Assembly: GCA_027019165.1 (NCBI GenBank)
Contig: JALUXC010000010.1
Coordinates: forward strand, 148,035 to 212,034
Direction of reading: 5' to 3'
DNA length: 64,000 nucleotides
Origin: Pseudophaeobacter sp.
Lineage (GTDB): Bacteria > Pseudomonadota > Alphaproteobacteria > Rhodobacterales > Rhodobacteraceae
Shown here: positions 48,011 through 57,875 of the stretch, piece after piece
Numbering within the stretch: position 1 is the stretch's first letter
How the letters are laid out: each line of letters begins with the position of its first letter
Translations under genes and position numbers: made by a program
The notes under the pieces: generated by a model
The model's input: the letters and a program-made list of their open reading frames with translations, nothing else
The model's database searches: none
Told to the model about the DNA's origin: nothing

Positions 48011-49534
48011 ATGTCGATAATTGGCCGTCGTCGCAGTAAAGTCCGTCCGAATGTCCCGGTTATGGGGATCGGGGCGCTATGTGTTGCAGCGCTGTTTCCG
48101 TTCGCGGGCTTTGCCGCAACCGAACCTGCGCCGTCCTCCTCCGTTGAAGTTACCCCTCAACAGGCTGCCCTGTTTGCGGGTCAGAGACCGTTCACTTGGT
48201 CCCCGGATGGTGGGTTCAGAGATCTTGGTGCATTGCCGCAGGGCCTGACCAGTGGCAATGCATCCGATGTCTTCAACGGGAATCTTGTGATCGGTGTGCT
48301 AACTGGTGAGCAGCAGAGCGTGGCGTTCAGTTGGGACCCTGAGAATGGCGTTGTGTTGCTCAACGCGGCGCCCGGCGCTCAGACTGGCGTCACAGCCGTC
48401 AGTGCAAACGGCAGCGTCTTTGCTGGATGGCAAGAAGGTGCAGAGGGTCGGCGTGCGGGGCTCTGGACAGAAACCGGTTTCCAGGACCTCAACACCGTGG
48501 CACAGCCGCCTGAGGGGGTCACCCTGACAGAGGCGAGCGACATTTCGCCTTCAGGTGATATCGTTGGCATCGCCCGTCAAGTGATCAACGGCGAAGAGCG
48601 CCAGATCGCTTTTGTATGGACGCCTGGTGGCGGATTGAAGTTGCTGCCCAATATCGGTGACGCTGCATTTGAAACGGCGAAATCAGCCTCTGCCGGCGGG
48701 TTCGTAATCGGTCAAGCCATGTCTTCCGGCGTGTCTCAGGGGTATGTCTGGCGCGATGGGGAGCCAGCGCGGCTTTTGACCGCACCGGATGGATCTCCAA
48801 GTGAAGCGCTTGGTGTCAACTCGTCTGGAGACGTGGTCGGTTCGGTTATTGGAGAGCCTACGAGCGCCGTGATTTGGCCACGTGATGGCGGTGATCCAAT
48901 CGACCTCAACACCCGCTTGGTTGGGCCCCTGCCGGACGGCTTTACGCTTGTTCGTGCAGAATCCATCAACGAAGAAGGTCAAATCGCTGCCTATGCACGC
49001 TCTGAGACAGGAGCTATTTCGCTGGTTCTGTTGTCCCCTTCACGCGGGGCGCGGGCCGGTATGTATGTGGCACGGAACCTCGGTGAGGTCTACGTGGATG
49101 AGACTCTGCAGCCCTTGTCTGCCTTGACCATATCCGACGACGGGAGCATTGCCGGGGGCTGTGCTCCGTTGGCACGGTCCTGCCCGGCATTCAACAGCTT
49201 TGGCGCCGAACAGCTTGCTGCACTGGATGGCGTGACCAACTTGTTCACAGGCAATGGACTGGCGGCCTTTGGCGGCTTCACCGGCGCTGGCCTTGGCGGA
49301 TTTGGAGATATTGGCGGAACAGATTTTGGCGGAACAGGTGGCGCTGCTGCGACGACACCCACGACTGGGGGAACAGGTGGTGTTGGACGCGGCACTCCGT
49401 TCTTCCCGCCGGTAACGTCTTCGGCGCCGACAACGACAACAGTCGCCGCAGCTCCGGTGCCGCTGCCTGCTGCGATTTGGGCCTTGTTGCTCTCTTTGGG
49501 GCTGTTGCTTCGTCCTTGGCGCCGCCGGTTCTGA
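48011..49534 (+). CDS. HAF-repeat-like exported protein with C-terminal VPLPA-CTERM-type sorting signal
   Basis: Repeated W..dgG..dLg...G...a..vs..G.vvG segments; C-terminus AAPVPLPAAIWALLLSLGLLLRPWRRRF. Confidence 0.85.
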   Translation: MSIIGRRRSKVRPNVPVMGIGALCVAALFPFAGFAATEPAPSSSVEVTPQQAALFAGQRPFTWSPDGGFRDLGALPQGLTSGNASDVFNGNLVIGVLTGEQQSVAFSWDPENGVVLLNAAPGAQTGVTAVSANGSVFAGWQEGAEGRRAGLWTETGFQDLNTVAQPPEGVTLTEASDISPSGDIVGIARQVINGEERQIAFVWTPGGGLKLLPNIGDAAFETAKSASAGGFVIGQAMSSGVSQGYVWRDGEPARLLTAPDGSPSEALGVNSSGDVVGSVIGEPTSAVIWPRDGGDPIDLNTRLVGPLPDGFTLVRAESINEEGQIAAYARSETGAISLVLLSPSRGARAGMYVARNLGEVYVDETLQPLSALTISDDGSIAGGCAPLARSCPAFNSFGAEQLAALDGVTNLFTGNGLAAFGGFTGAGLGGFGDIGGTDFGGTGGAAATTPTTGGTGGVGRGTPFFPPVTSSAPTTTTVAAAPVPLPAAIWALLLSLGLLLRPWRRRF

Positions 49535-49552
49535 TCTGACCCAAAACGAAAA

Positions 49553-49592
49553 GAAAACACCGGGCAGCGCAAGCGGCCCGGTGTTTTCTTTT
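49553..49592. terminator. Bidirectional terminator between VPLPA-CTERM gene and CpsD-like gene
   Basis: GAAAACACCGGGC / GCCCGGTGTTTTC perfect 13-bp stem, T/A tracts. Confidence 0.85.
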
Positions 49593-49631
49593 CAAAGCTC
49601 AAAAATCTGAGGGCAATAGCGCCAACGGATC

Positions 49632-50468
49632 TCAGTAGCCGTACCCGTATCCGTAACCGCCGTACCCACCTTCGGCAAACTCGCACTTGTTGAGCACAAC
49701 GCCCAGCACATTGGTCTGCGAGGCAAGTTCACGTTCACATCGGTCGATTTCTTCGATTGTGCTGCGTCCGGCTGCCGCAACGATCAACACGCAGTCCACG
49801 TGCTGCATGAACGCCATTGTATCATCGTTCACGAGGACTGGTGGCATATCAAAGATCATTGTGTTGGGCTGATAATCCGCCTCAATGTCCGCCAGAATTT
49901 GCCCAATGCCATCGCCCAGCAGAATATCGGAAGCGTTGTGAACCGGGGCTGAGTTTGTCAGAAAGGCCAGATCGTCTCCGCCCAGAAAGGCCAGATCACC
50001 AAATCTGGCTCGCCCGGAAAGAACATCACCCACCGATCCCTTTTTGCCGTCTTTGCGATTGAGCCCCAACAGCCTGTTCTGGCTGGGGTTTCGCATATCG
50101 ATTTCCATCGAAATGGCGCGGGTGTTCGTTTGCCGAGCGATAGAGAATGCCAGGTTCAGAGAGATTGTGCTTTTTCCACAGGCCGGTGTTGGCGATGTGA
50201 TCGCCAAGCGCCGCCATCCATGTTCCTGCATGGTGCGCAGTGTTCGTGTCCGGAGCATGTCGAACGGGGTTGCCTCTGGATCCGAGCGCATAGACACGAT
50301 CCGGTTGCGGCGCAGGATACGATCCTGCAACTCAGCTTGGGGAATCTCGCTCCAGAGCGGTGGGGTCACAAGGTCACTTTCGGCTTGTCCCGGTGCGCGT
50401 GTGGCGCTCCCTTGACTGCCCTTCTGCTTTTCTCGTGCCTTGATGATTGCGGCTTGAAGGCGTTCCAT
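49632..50468 (-). CDS. CpsD/CapB-like tyrosine autokinase, EPS biosynthesis
   Basis: RRLAITSPTPACGKSTISLNLAFSIAR Walker A-like; C-terminal Tyr cluster GGYGGYGYGYGY. Confidence 0.88.
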   Translation of the reverse strand: MERLQAAIIKAREKQKGSQGSATRAPGQAESDLVTPPLWSEIPQAELQDRILRRNRIVSMRSDPEATPFDMLRTRTLRTMQEHGWRRLAITSPTPACGKSTISLNLAFSIARQTNTRAISMEIDMRNPSQNRLLGLNRKDGKKGSVGDVLSGRARFGDLAFLGGDDLAFLTNSAPVHNASDILLGDGIGQILADIEADYQPNTMIFDMPPVLVNDDTMAFMQHVDCVLIVAAAGRSTIEEIDRCERELASQTNVLGVVLNKCEFAEGGYGGYGYGYGY

Positions 50469-50486
50469 CGAAATTCCGCTCCGTAC

Positions 50487-52079
50487 TCAGATAAATTGGC
50501 CTAGTCCGACCCGGTCGAGCACACGCTCAAGGATCGGAGCAAGCGGGGCAACATGCTGATCAACATACCAGAGGGTCGACGGTACACCGACGCCAATAAG
50601 AAGGAGTATACCAAGCACTGTACTGCGCCGGCGCATCCGCTCGGACTGTGTTGTCATATAGGGGATTGTCGCAAAGGCGCTGATTTGCAGCCCGTTTTCC
50701 AGATCGCGCGGCCTACGCACGGAATTGTTCAACAGTTCACGTACCGCAAAGAGCAAAATCCCTAGGAACAAGCCGCCCATCATGCCGCTGACAGCGATGA
50801 TCGGACGATTGGGGCTGGTTGGCTGCTCAGCCGGAACAGCTTGTTCCACCACCGAGATACGCTGACCGCGAGACAGAGATTCGATCATGCTCCCGGTTTC
50901 CGCGCGCGCCTTGTTGGCGACGGCCTGATTATACTGCTCCTGCAGGTTCTGGTAGTCACGCTCCATCGCCGAAAGGGTCACTGTATTGCCCGGCGTCGCT
51001 TCGATGGTTTCAGAAATTCTCTCCATGCGTTCTTCTGCCGCGACACGCTGGTCCTCAATGTATCCGATCTGCGCATCGATGTCCGCAATCTGAATATCAA
51101 ACAGCGACATCTCGAGGCTCCGGTCCGAGGTGTCGATCACAGGCGCTGCACGCGGTGGCAGGGCTGCAACAGCCGCTTCGGCGGCTTCGATCTGGGACTT
51201 CAGCAACGTCATGCGTGGGTTTGTTTCAGAGAGGGTTGCTGCGAGGCGGGCATATTCGCGACGCAACTCGGCGAGTTGGATCTCTTCAGGGCGGGCCTGC
51301 GATGTGATCGACGTCGTCGGGCCGCGGCGGTCATTGAAATTGATTTGCCCGGTTGTCTCGAAGAGGGTGATCAACTGCTCGCGGCGATCCTGAAGGGCGC
51401 TTTTTTCACGCTCGAGCTGCAGGATGCGCTCTTGCAAGGCGTTTTGCTGGCTGCGGCGAAACTCAAGGCTGTCTGGCAGCGCTTCAAGGTTCTGCTCCTG
51501 AAACTGCAGGATCTGCGCGCTGATCTGACTGAGTGCCTGCTCCAGGCGCTCCACTTCCTGAGTGAAAAAGTCGAGCGTTTGGCGCGCCACGTTTGTCCGC
51601 ATGCGGACGTTTTCCTGCAGGATCAACGTAACGACTTCATTTGTAGTTTGAGCACTTGTCTGAGCGTTGGGAGCTTCAAAGCTTACGGTGACAATCGTCG
51701 CGGAGCGTTCACCCCGGCGAACCTGGGATTTGACGGTCTCAATGCCGATCCGACTGCGCAGGTTTTTGACCTTGTCATCGGCGATCATGCCAGGGTTGTC
51801 GGCGTAAAGGTTTTGATTGTTGGCCAGGTCCAGAAGGATTTCACGGCTCAGGATGCGCTGACGGATGATCTGAAGCGCCTCGATTTCGCCGGTTCGCACT
51901 GTTGTTGCGGCCAGCTCATCGGGTATCTGTTCTGATTCCACGATCAAGGTCGCCTGCGATCTGTAGACCGGAGGCAGTGCAAGAGCGATCGCCACGCCAA
52001 CAATCGTTCCAATTGCAGTCAGGATGAACACATAGGGCAAGTGGCGGCGAAAAAGTCGCCAGAAGTAGTGCAGTTCCAT
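50487..52079 (-). CDS. Polysaccharide chain-length determinant (Wzz/GNVR family)
   Basis: 530 aa; N- and C-terminal TM segments, long coiled coil, YRSQATLIVESEQIP. Confidence 0.9.
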   Translation of the reverse strand: MELHYFWRLFRRHLPYVFILTAIGTIVGVAIALALPPVYRSQATLIVESEQIPDELAATTVRTGEIEALQIIRQRILSREILLDLANNQNLYADNPGMIADDKVKNLRSRIGIETVKSQVRRGERSATIVTVSFEAPNAQTSAQTTNEVVTLILQENVRMRTNVARQTLDFFTQEVERLEQALSQISAQILQFQEQNLEALPDSLEFRRSQQNALQERILQLEREKSALQDRREQLITLFETTGQINFNDRRGPTTSITSQARPEEIQLAELRREYARLAATLSETNPRMTLLKSQIEAAEAAVAALPPRAAPVIDTSDRSLEMSLFDIQIADIDAQIGYIEDQRVAAEERMERISETIEATPGNTVTLSAMERDYQNLQEQYNQAVANKARAETGSMIESLSRGQRISVVEQAVPAEQPTSPNRPIIAVSGMMGGLFLGILLFAVRELLNNSVRRPRDLENGLQISAFATIPYMTTQSERMRRRSTVLGILLLIGVGVPSTLWYVDQHVAPLAPILERVLDRVGLGQFI

Positions 52080-52091
52080 CTCGGCCTAGTC

Positions 52092-53009
52092 CTATTTCTT
52101 ATCATCGCCGCTAAGGCGGTCATTCACATTGGGCGGCGATTGTTCCCCAAGAACAAGCCGTAGTGGATGCGCCCGCCCGGCGCAGAAAAACAGCTGATCG
52201 TCCAGGACTTCCTGCACAATCGCGCCGTCCACATATTGCTGTTCAGCCTCAAACGCATAGAGCAGCGCAAAGTCGCACAGTTGGTTGATGAGGCGTGGAA
52301 TGCCTCCCGTGACCTGTCGGATCTTCGCAAAGGTCTCTGGCAGGAATATTTCGCCCTTCGCCCCGGCCACATGCAGCCGGTGATTGATATAGCTTTCGAC
52401 ATCCGCATCCCCGAGGCGCGGAAGGAAGACGCTGGCGGAAATGCGCTGCGCCAGCTGAGTCATGTCCGATTGCATGATAATGTCGCGCAATTCGGGCTGT
52501 CCCACCAGAACCAATTGAACAAGTTCGTGCTCAGCAAAGTTGATGTTGGTGACCATTCTGAGCTGCTCAAGCGAGTCGCGCCCCAGATTCTGCGCCTCAT
52601 CAAAGATCAGTATGACGCGTCGACCCTTGCCGTACTCGTCGATCAGGAATTCTTCGAAACGCCGGCTCAACGCCGCGTAGGGTTCTTCCTCGCCGTAGTC
52701 CTGTTCGAGTGATGTCAATATCAGCCGCATCAGGTCTGCACGGTCCGTTGCAGTGGAGTTCGAGATGAAGCCGATCACAAGGTCATCAGAAACTGTCTTG
52801 AGAAGGTCGCGAAGAAGGGTGGTTTTCCCAGAGCCAACCTCACCGGTGACCAATGTAATCGGCGCGCGCGCGATCAGACCGTATTGCAAAACCGCGCTCG
52901 CCTTTTTGTGCGTGCGCGACCAGAAGACAAAGTCGGGATCTGGCACCAGGGTGAACGGCCGCCGTTCAAATCCGAAGTGTTCTAGGTAGATATCAAAACT
53001 GAAATTCAT
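52092..53009 (-). CDS. ExeA-like AAA ATPase associated with exosortase/EPS locus
   Basis: MNFSFDIYLEHFGFERRPFTLVPDPDFVFWS; LVTGEVGSGKTTLLRDLL; VILIFDEAQNL. Confidence 0.9.
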   Translation of the reverse strand: MNFSFDIYLEHFGFERRPFTLVPDPDFVFWSRTHKKASAVLQYGLIARAPITLVTGEVGSGKTTLLRDLLKTVSDDLVIGFISNSTATDRADLMRLILTSLEQDYGEEEPYAALSRRFEEFLIDEYGKGRRVILIFDEAQNLGRDSLEQLRMVTNINFAEHELVQLVLVGQPELRDIIMQSDMTQLAQRISASVFLPRLGDADVESYINHRLHVAGAKGEIFLPETFAKIRQVTGGIPRLINQLCDFALLYAFEAEQQYVDGAIVQEVLDDQLFFCAGRAHPLRLVLGEQSPPNVNDRLSGDDKK

Positions 53010-53329
53010 GGTACATCCGAACTGCGTGCAAGGCACGAAAATGTGGGCACAACACAACGGTCCGTTGGTAACCGTTCTGTTTTCTTATGGCAATTGCTTC
53101 GGCCTTCCACGGGGGTACCTATCGCAAAATTCCCCCTGATGCGAGTTAATGGGTGGCAACTAGGCTGATTGTGTCTGATTTGCGCACAGCAAAAGCAGTG
53201 TTTCACTGTGTCGCTGGCATAATGGGGCTAGTTTCGGCAAATGCGGTACGGTTTCCCCATGAACAGTTATTGACTAGATGCTACCTACTTGAGCGGTCGA
53301 TTCTCTGCTCGAATGTCAATGGGGTCAAA

Positions 53330-55753
53330 TTGAGACGTTTTGTTATAGCTTTCTTTATGGTCGCAACGCTGGCTGCATGTCAAAGCAGTGAAGAGCGTGC
53401 GGAGGCCTATTATCAGTCCGCGCTTGAGTTGCTTGAAGAGGGGGACGTTGAGCGCGCCCTGATCGAGTTGCGGAACGTATTCGATAACAACACGCTCCAT
53501 CGCGAAGCGCGGCGGCTTTATGCGGACCTTGTTCTGGAAAGCGGAAACGTCCGCGAAGCCTATGGGCAATACCTGCGACTGGTAGAGCAGTATCCCGACG
53601 CAGTTGACGTACGCAGGCTCCTGGCTGAGATCGCCCTGGACCTCGGCAATTTCAGCGAAGTGACACGCCACGGGACCGCAGTTTATGAAACTGCACCTGA
53701 GGTCCCTGAACACCAGGCGCTGATGATTTTTGTTGAGTATCGGGATGCGCGTCAAAGGCAGAACAACGTTGAGGCCGGCCAGGAAGTCGAAAAGGCAGAA
53801 GCACTGCTCAAAGAGCATCCAAACCTATCCACGGCCCTTCGCATTCTCGTTGACTGGCATGCGACCAGCCCGGCTCCGATGCGGGCGATACCTTATCTTG
53901 ATCGCCTGTTGGAGATGCACCCGGATTCAAGGCCGCTCCACATGGCGCGGCTGGCCGTGCTGCAGCGCGCCGGCGAAACCGAAGAGATCGGAAAACAGCT
54001 GCACTGGCTCTATGAGCGCTTCCCCGAAGACAGCGTGATCGCAGAGCAGCTTGTTCTATGGTACCGCGCGCAACGGGACTTTGACACTTTGGAAACGTTC
54101 CTGCGCGATCGCGCCGGGCCTGTTGACGGTCCGGTTGCGGGCCACATGGCTGTGGTGGAGCTCTTGGCGCAGACGCAAGGTCGGGAAGCGGCCCTGGCCG
54201 AGCTGAACAGACTGGCCGAAGCCAACGGCGAAACCGACCTGTCACGGCGCTATGCCCTTCAAGCCGCGCTTCTGGAGTTCAACGCCGGTGAGCAGGGGCC
54301 AGCGATGGCCGCCATGTTGCGGATCGTGGAGGAGGCCGAGCAGGCCGATCTTGTCAATGAGGCGCGTATCAGCCTGTCGCGAATGAAGGCGGCGACAGGC
54401 GCTGCCGACGAGGCCCGCGTTCTTGTCGAACAGGTCCTGGAGAGCGATCCGGGCAACGTGCCGGGGCTGGTTGCCCGCGCTGCCTGGAATATTCGCGAAG
54501 ACAAGCTGTCCCAAGCGATCACGGGGCTGCGTCAAGCCTTGGATCAGGACCCGCGGAATTCGGACACCCTGATCTTGCTGGCGGAAGCGCATCAGAAGAT
54601 GGGTAATATCGAGCTGGCAGAGCAGCGCCTGGCCCAGGCTGTAGAGGTGACCAACGCGGCTCCGCGCGAGGCATTGATCTATGGTCGGTACCAGATCGCG
54701 CGCGATCAACTTGCGGCGGCGGAACAGGTTCTGACGGATTCCTTCCGCACCTTTGGGGATCTGGAAGTCGCCCGGCTTCTTGGTCAGGTTCTGTTGCAGC
54801 GCGGCGACTTCGAGGGCGCCCGCGGAATCCTGGATCGTCTTGCAAACAGCGAAAACCCGAATGCCGCGCCTTTGGCCCGCGCCCTGCAGGCGGCCATCCT
54901 GTTCAACCAGAACAGAATAGAAGAGGGGTTGGCCTTCTTGCGTCAGACCGCTGGTGCGGAAGGCGAGAACGGTGACTTTGTATCTGCCCTGCAGATTCTG
55001 CGTGTTCAAATGATGTCTGGTCGTCTGGATGATGCGCGCAACCAACTCGCCGTGATGCGCAGCCAATTCCCCGACAATTTGGCTTTGCGTCTTCTCGAAG
55101 GAAACCTGGCTGGCTTGGAAGGCAAGCCGGAAGAGGCCATCCAGATCTACCAGACCCTGCACAATGAACACCCGGACGAGCCGATGGTCTTGCAAAGGTT
55201 CTATTCTGCGCTGCGCGAAGCCGGGCGCGTTGATGAGGCAAAGTCGATTCTGCAGGCCGGGCTTGATCGCCAGCCGGACGCGCATCAGCTGCTGATGCTG
55301 CGTGCCTATGAGTTGGAGCAGGATCTAGAGGCAGAGGGGGCAATCGAAGTTTACGAGCGCCTCTACAAAGAGAACCCCGACAGTCTGATTGTAGCCAACA
55401 ACCTTGCCAGCATGCTTGCGACCCATCGTGTCAATCCAGAGGACATCAAGCGCGCTTATACAATCGCTCAGCGGCTGAACGGCACCAAAATTCCGGCGAT
55501 GCTGGATACGCTGGGGTGGGTTCAGACGCTCAATGGGGAGTATGATGCGGCAATCCTGAATTTGCAGGCTGCCGCGCGCGGCTTGCCGAACAACCCCACT
55601 GTTGCTTTCAATCTGGCTCAGGCCTATGCCAAGGCAGGGCGTGCAGAAGAGGCGCGTGCGGAGTTGCAGCGTGGCTTTGATCTGGCGGGCGGAAATGAGG
55701 GTGTTCCCCAGTTTCAGCGTGCTTTGGATCTCAAAAACGAGCTGGGTGGGTAG
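53330..55753 (+). CDS. TPR-repeat lipoprotein (PEP-CTERM-system PrsT-like)
   Basis: ORF 53153..55753; probable TTG start LRRFVIAFFMVATLAACQ with lipobox; multiple TPRs. Confidence 0.85.
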   Translation: MRRFVIAFFMVATLAACQSSEERAEAYYQSALELLEEGDVERALIELRNVFDNNTLHREARRLYADLVLESGNVREAYGQYLRLVEQYPDAVDVRRLLAEIALDLGNFSEVTRHGTAVYETAPEVPEHQALMIFVEYRDARQRQNNVEAGQEVEKAEALLKEHPNLSTALRILVDWHATSPAPMRAIPYLDRLLEMHPDSRPLHMARLAVLQRAGETEEIGKQLHWLYERFPEDSVIAEQLVLWYRAQRDFDTLETFLRDRAGPVDGPVAGHMAVVELLAQTQGREAALAELNRLAEANGETDLSRRYALQAALLEFNAGEQGPAMAAMLRIVEEAEQADLVNEARISLSRMKAATGAADEARVLVEQVLESDPGNVPGLVARAAWNIREDKLSQAITGLRQALDQDPRNSDTLILLAEAHQKMGNIELAEQRLAQAVEVTNAAPREALIYGRYQIARDQLAAAEQVLTDSFRTFGDLEVARLLGQVLLQRGDFEGARGILDRLANSENPNAAPLARALQAAILFNQNRIEEGLAFLRQTAGAEGENGDFVSALQILRVQMMSGRLDDARNQLAVMRSQFPDNLALRLLEGNLAGLEGKPEEAIQIYQTLHNEHPDEPMVLQRFYSALREAGRVDEAKSILQAGLDRQPDAHQLLMLRAYELEQDLEAEGAIEVYERLYKENPDSLIVANNLASMLATHRVNPEDIKRAYTIAQRLNGTKIPAMLDTLGWVQTLNGEYDAAILNLQAAARGLPNNPTVAFNLAQAYAKAGRAEEARAELQRGFDLAGGNEGVPQFQRALDLKNELGG

Positions 55754-55909
55754 CGACGGAATAGGCTGAAAAACTGATGTGACCTACAGGGCACGGCTGG
55801 ATAGGAACGTCGGCTTTTCATTTGTCGATGGTAAATAAAGTGTGTAAATCTCGGCGCGTACGTCTAACGATTCTGGCGCGTGCTACGAATTTGGAGCAGG
55901 ATTTTCGAA

Positions 55910-56518
55910 ATGAAAACGAACAACAAAGCGATCGCTCTCTTTGCTTGGGTGATTATGGCCTGTGTAGGTATCATCGCCACTGGGGTTGAGGCTGCCAGCT
56001 ACAAGATCCGTTCGGGCGATGTGCTGCGGGTGGAAGTGCTTGAAGATGAATCGATCAATCGTGACGTTCTGGTCGGACCAGACGGAAGCATTTCTGTTCC
56101 TCTGGTCGGTGTTATCTCCGTTTCGGGTAACACCCTGACCGAGGCGAGCAGCCGTCTGGCAGGCGCGCTGGCACCCAATTTTGCAAATACTCCGAACGTC
56201 TTGGTGTCGTTGCGCGAGCGCAATAGCACAAGCGGTGGCTCGGTCTCTCGCAAGGTCTATGTGATCGGTGAGGTGAATAAGCCCGGCTATGTGGACGTGG
56301 ACCGGAATACGACCCTTTTGCAGGCTCTGGCTTTGGCCGGTGGCGTCACCGACTTTGCGGCCGTCAAGCGCATCCAGCTGCGCCGTGTGTCCGGTGGTTC
56401 CGAGACCGTGTATCGCTTCGACTACAGCAAAGTGCTGGACGGTGTAAGCAATGTTGGCACCAGCGCTGTCACCGGGGGCGATGTAATCGTTGTTCCCACC
56501 CGTCGCCTGTTTGAGTGA
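55910..56518 (+). CDS. Polysaccharide export protein (Wza-like)
   Basis: From MKTNNKAIALFAWVIMACVG; YKIRSGDVLRVEVLEDESINRDVLVGPDGSISVPLVG; SLBB-like VYVIGEVNKPGYV. Confidence 0.92.
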   Translation: MKTNNKAIALFAWVIMACVGIIATGVEAASYKIRSGDVLRVEVLEDESINRDVLVGPDGSISVPLVGVISVSGNTLTEASSRLAGALAPNFANTPNVLVSLRERNSTSGGSVSRKVYVIGEVNKPGYVDVDRNTTLLQALALAGGVTDFAAVKRIQLRRVSGGSETVYRFDYSKVLDGVSNVGTSAVTGGDVIVVPTRRLFE

Positions 56519-56530
56519 TCTTGGGGTGTT

Positions 56531-57784
56531 ATGAACCATCTAGGTAAAAGTCTGACCCTGTTCGCAGGGTTGATTTCCTTGTCTGTGTCTTCGCCCGCAG
56601 CGGGGCAAGACACCGGTGGCAAAACAATGCGTTTTGAGCTTTCGGAACGCGTCGAAGCGGTGCGAAATCCGACGCTCAACCCCGGACAGGATGACTCTGA
56701 GATTTTGTCTACGACAAACCTTGGGTACGAGTTGTCCAGCAAAACCCGCAGCGATGAGTTGTCTCTTCGTCTGCAAGCTGCGTTGCGTGTCCCGTTGGGA
56801 AGCAGTTCGGACGATCCGGATATCGACGATACCGGCGCCACTTTGAGCTATCGGCATATTGCGCCTGGGGCGACCTTTACGGCACTGGCGTCCATCCGTC
56901 GCAGAGACTTGTCGTATCTGAAATCATTCGATCTGGATGATGATGACGACATTGACGCGCTCAACAACACCGGCGACCGGATTAACTCCAGTCTGCAATT
57001 CGGGGTCGAGGTCGGAGAGGACAGGCCGTTTGGCTGGGGCGCTTCGGTCGGAGCAAGCCAAGTTCGTTACAAGAACCTTGGTGCGGGTTCGACCCTTACG
57101 GATTACGACAGTGAGAATGCAACGCTGACCGGGCGATTCGATCTGTCGCAAGTGACCCAGCTGACATCCAGCCTGAGCTATTCTCAAAGCCAGGAAGAAG
57201 GCAGCAGCCGATTGCGCACCTATGGTGCAAACTTCGCGCTTAGCTATCTGCGCGATACAAGCGAGTACCGCACCTCCCTGTCGTTCGCCTGGCCAGATCA
57301 ATCGAATGACCGCGTTACGTTGACGGTGGGAAACACAACTCAGTTCAGCGATCGTGGACAAATCTCTTTTGACGTTGGGGGAACCTTCTCGGACGGGGGC
57401 TCAACACAGTTTGTTGGCCGCCTAGACTACCAAAACCAGCTGACACCCAACAGTAATGCGCGCGTCAACATACAACGTCAGGTGAGCGACGCCAGCGATG
57501 GCGCGGTCGTTCTGCGGACACGCGGGCAGGTTGGATACGATTACTCAGTGACGCCTTTGGCAACACTGGCTTTTGATCTACGCTATCTGGAGCGCGAAAA
57601 CCTCAGCAATGGTTCCGATCTTGAGGAATATGGCGTGAGCGTGAGCGTGAATCGCCAGTTGACGACGGACTGGTTGCTGACCGTTGGGCTGGGGCAAACG
57701 TCACGCAAGGAAACCGGGCTTGCGACAGCCAAGTCGGAAACAATTTACTTTTCCATTGGGCGGGCGTGGACCGGCAGGTTCTGA
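56531..57784 (+). CDS. Outer-membrane beta-barrel protein of the EPS/exosortase locus
   Basis: 417 aa; signal peptide, alternating beta pattern, C-terminal ...IYFSIGRAWTGRF. Confidence 0.8.
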   Translation: MNHLGKSLTLFAGLISLSVSSPAAGQDTGGKTMRFELSERVEAVRNPTLNPGQDDSEILSTTNLGYELSSKTRSDELSLRLQAALRVPLGSSSDDPDIDDTGATLSYRHIAPGATFTALASIRRRDLSYLKSFDLDDDDDIDALNNTGDRINSSLQFGVEVGEDRPFGWGASVGASQVRYKNLGAGSTLTDYDSENATLTGRFDLSQVTQLTSSLSYSQSQEEGSSRLRTYGANFALSYLRDTSEYRTSLSFAWPDQSNDRVTLTVGNTTQFSDRGQISFDVGGTFSDGGSTQFVGRLDYQNQLTPNSNARVNIQRQVSDASDGAVVLRTRGQVGYDYSVTPLATLAFDLRYLERENLSNGSDLEEYGVSVSVNRQLTTDWLLTVGLGQTSRKETGLATAKSETIYFSIGRAWTGRF

Positions 57785-57875
57785 AACACTAGGTTGATGT
57801 GAAATGCATGCGCCAAGATGGGCTTGGATGATCTGATCCAAGCCACCTCTTGTTTGTTTATTCGGGATTATTGCG

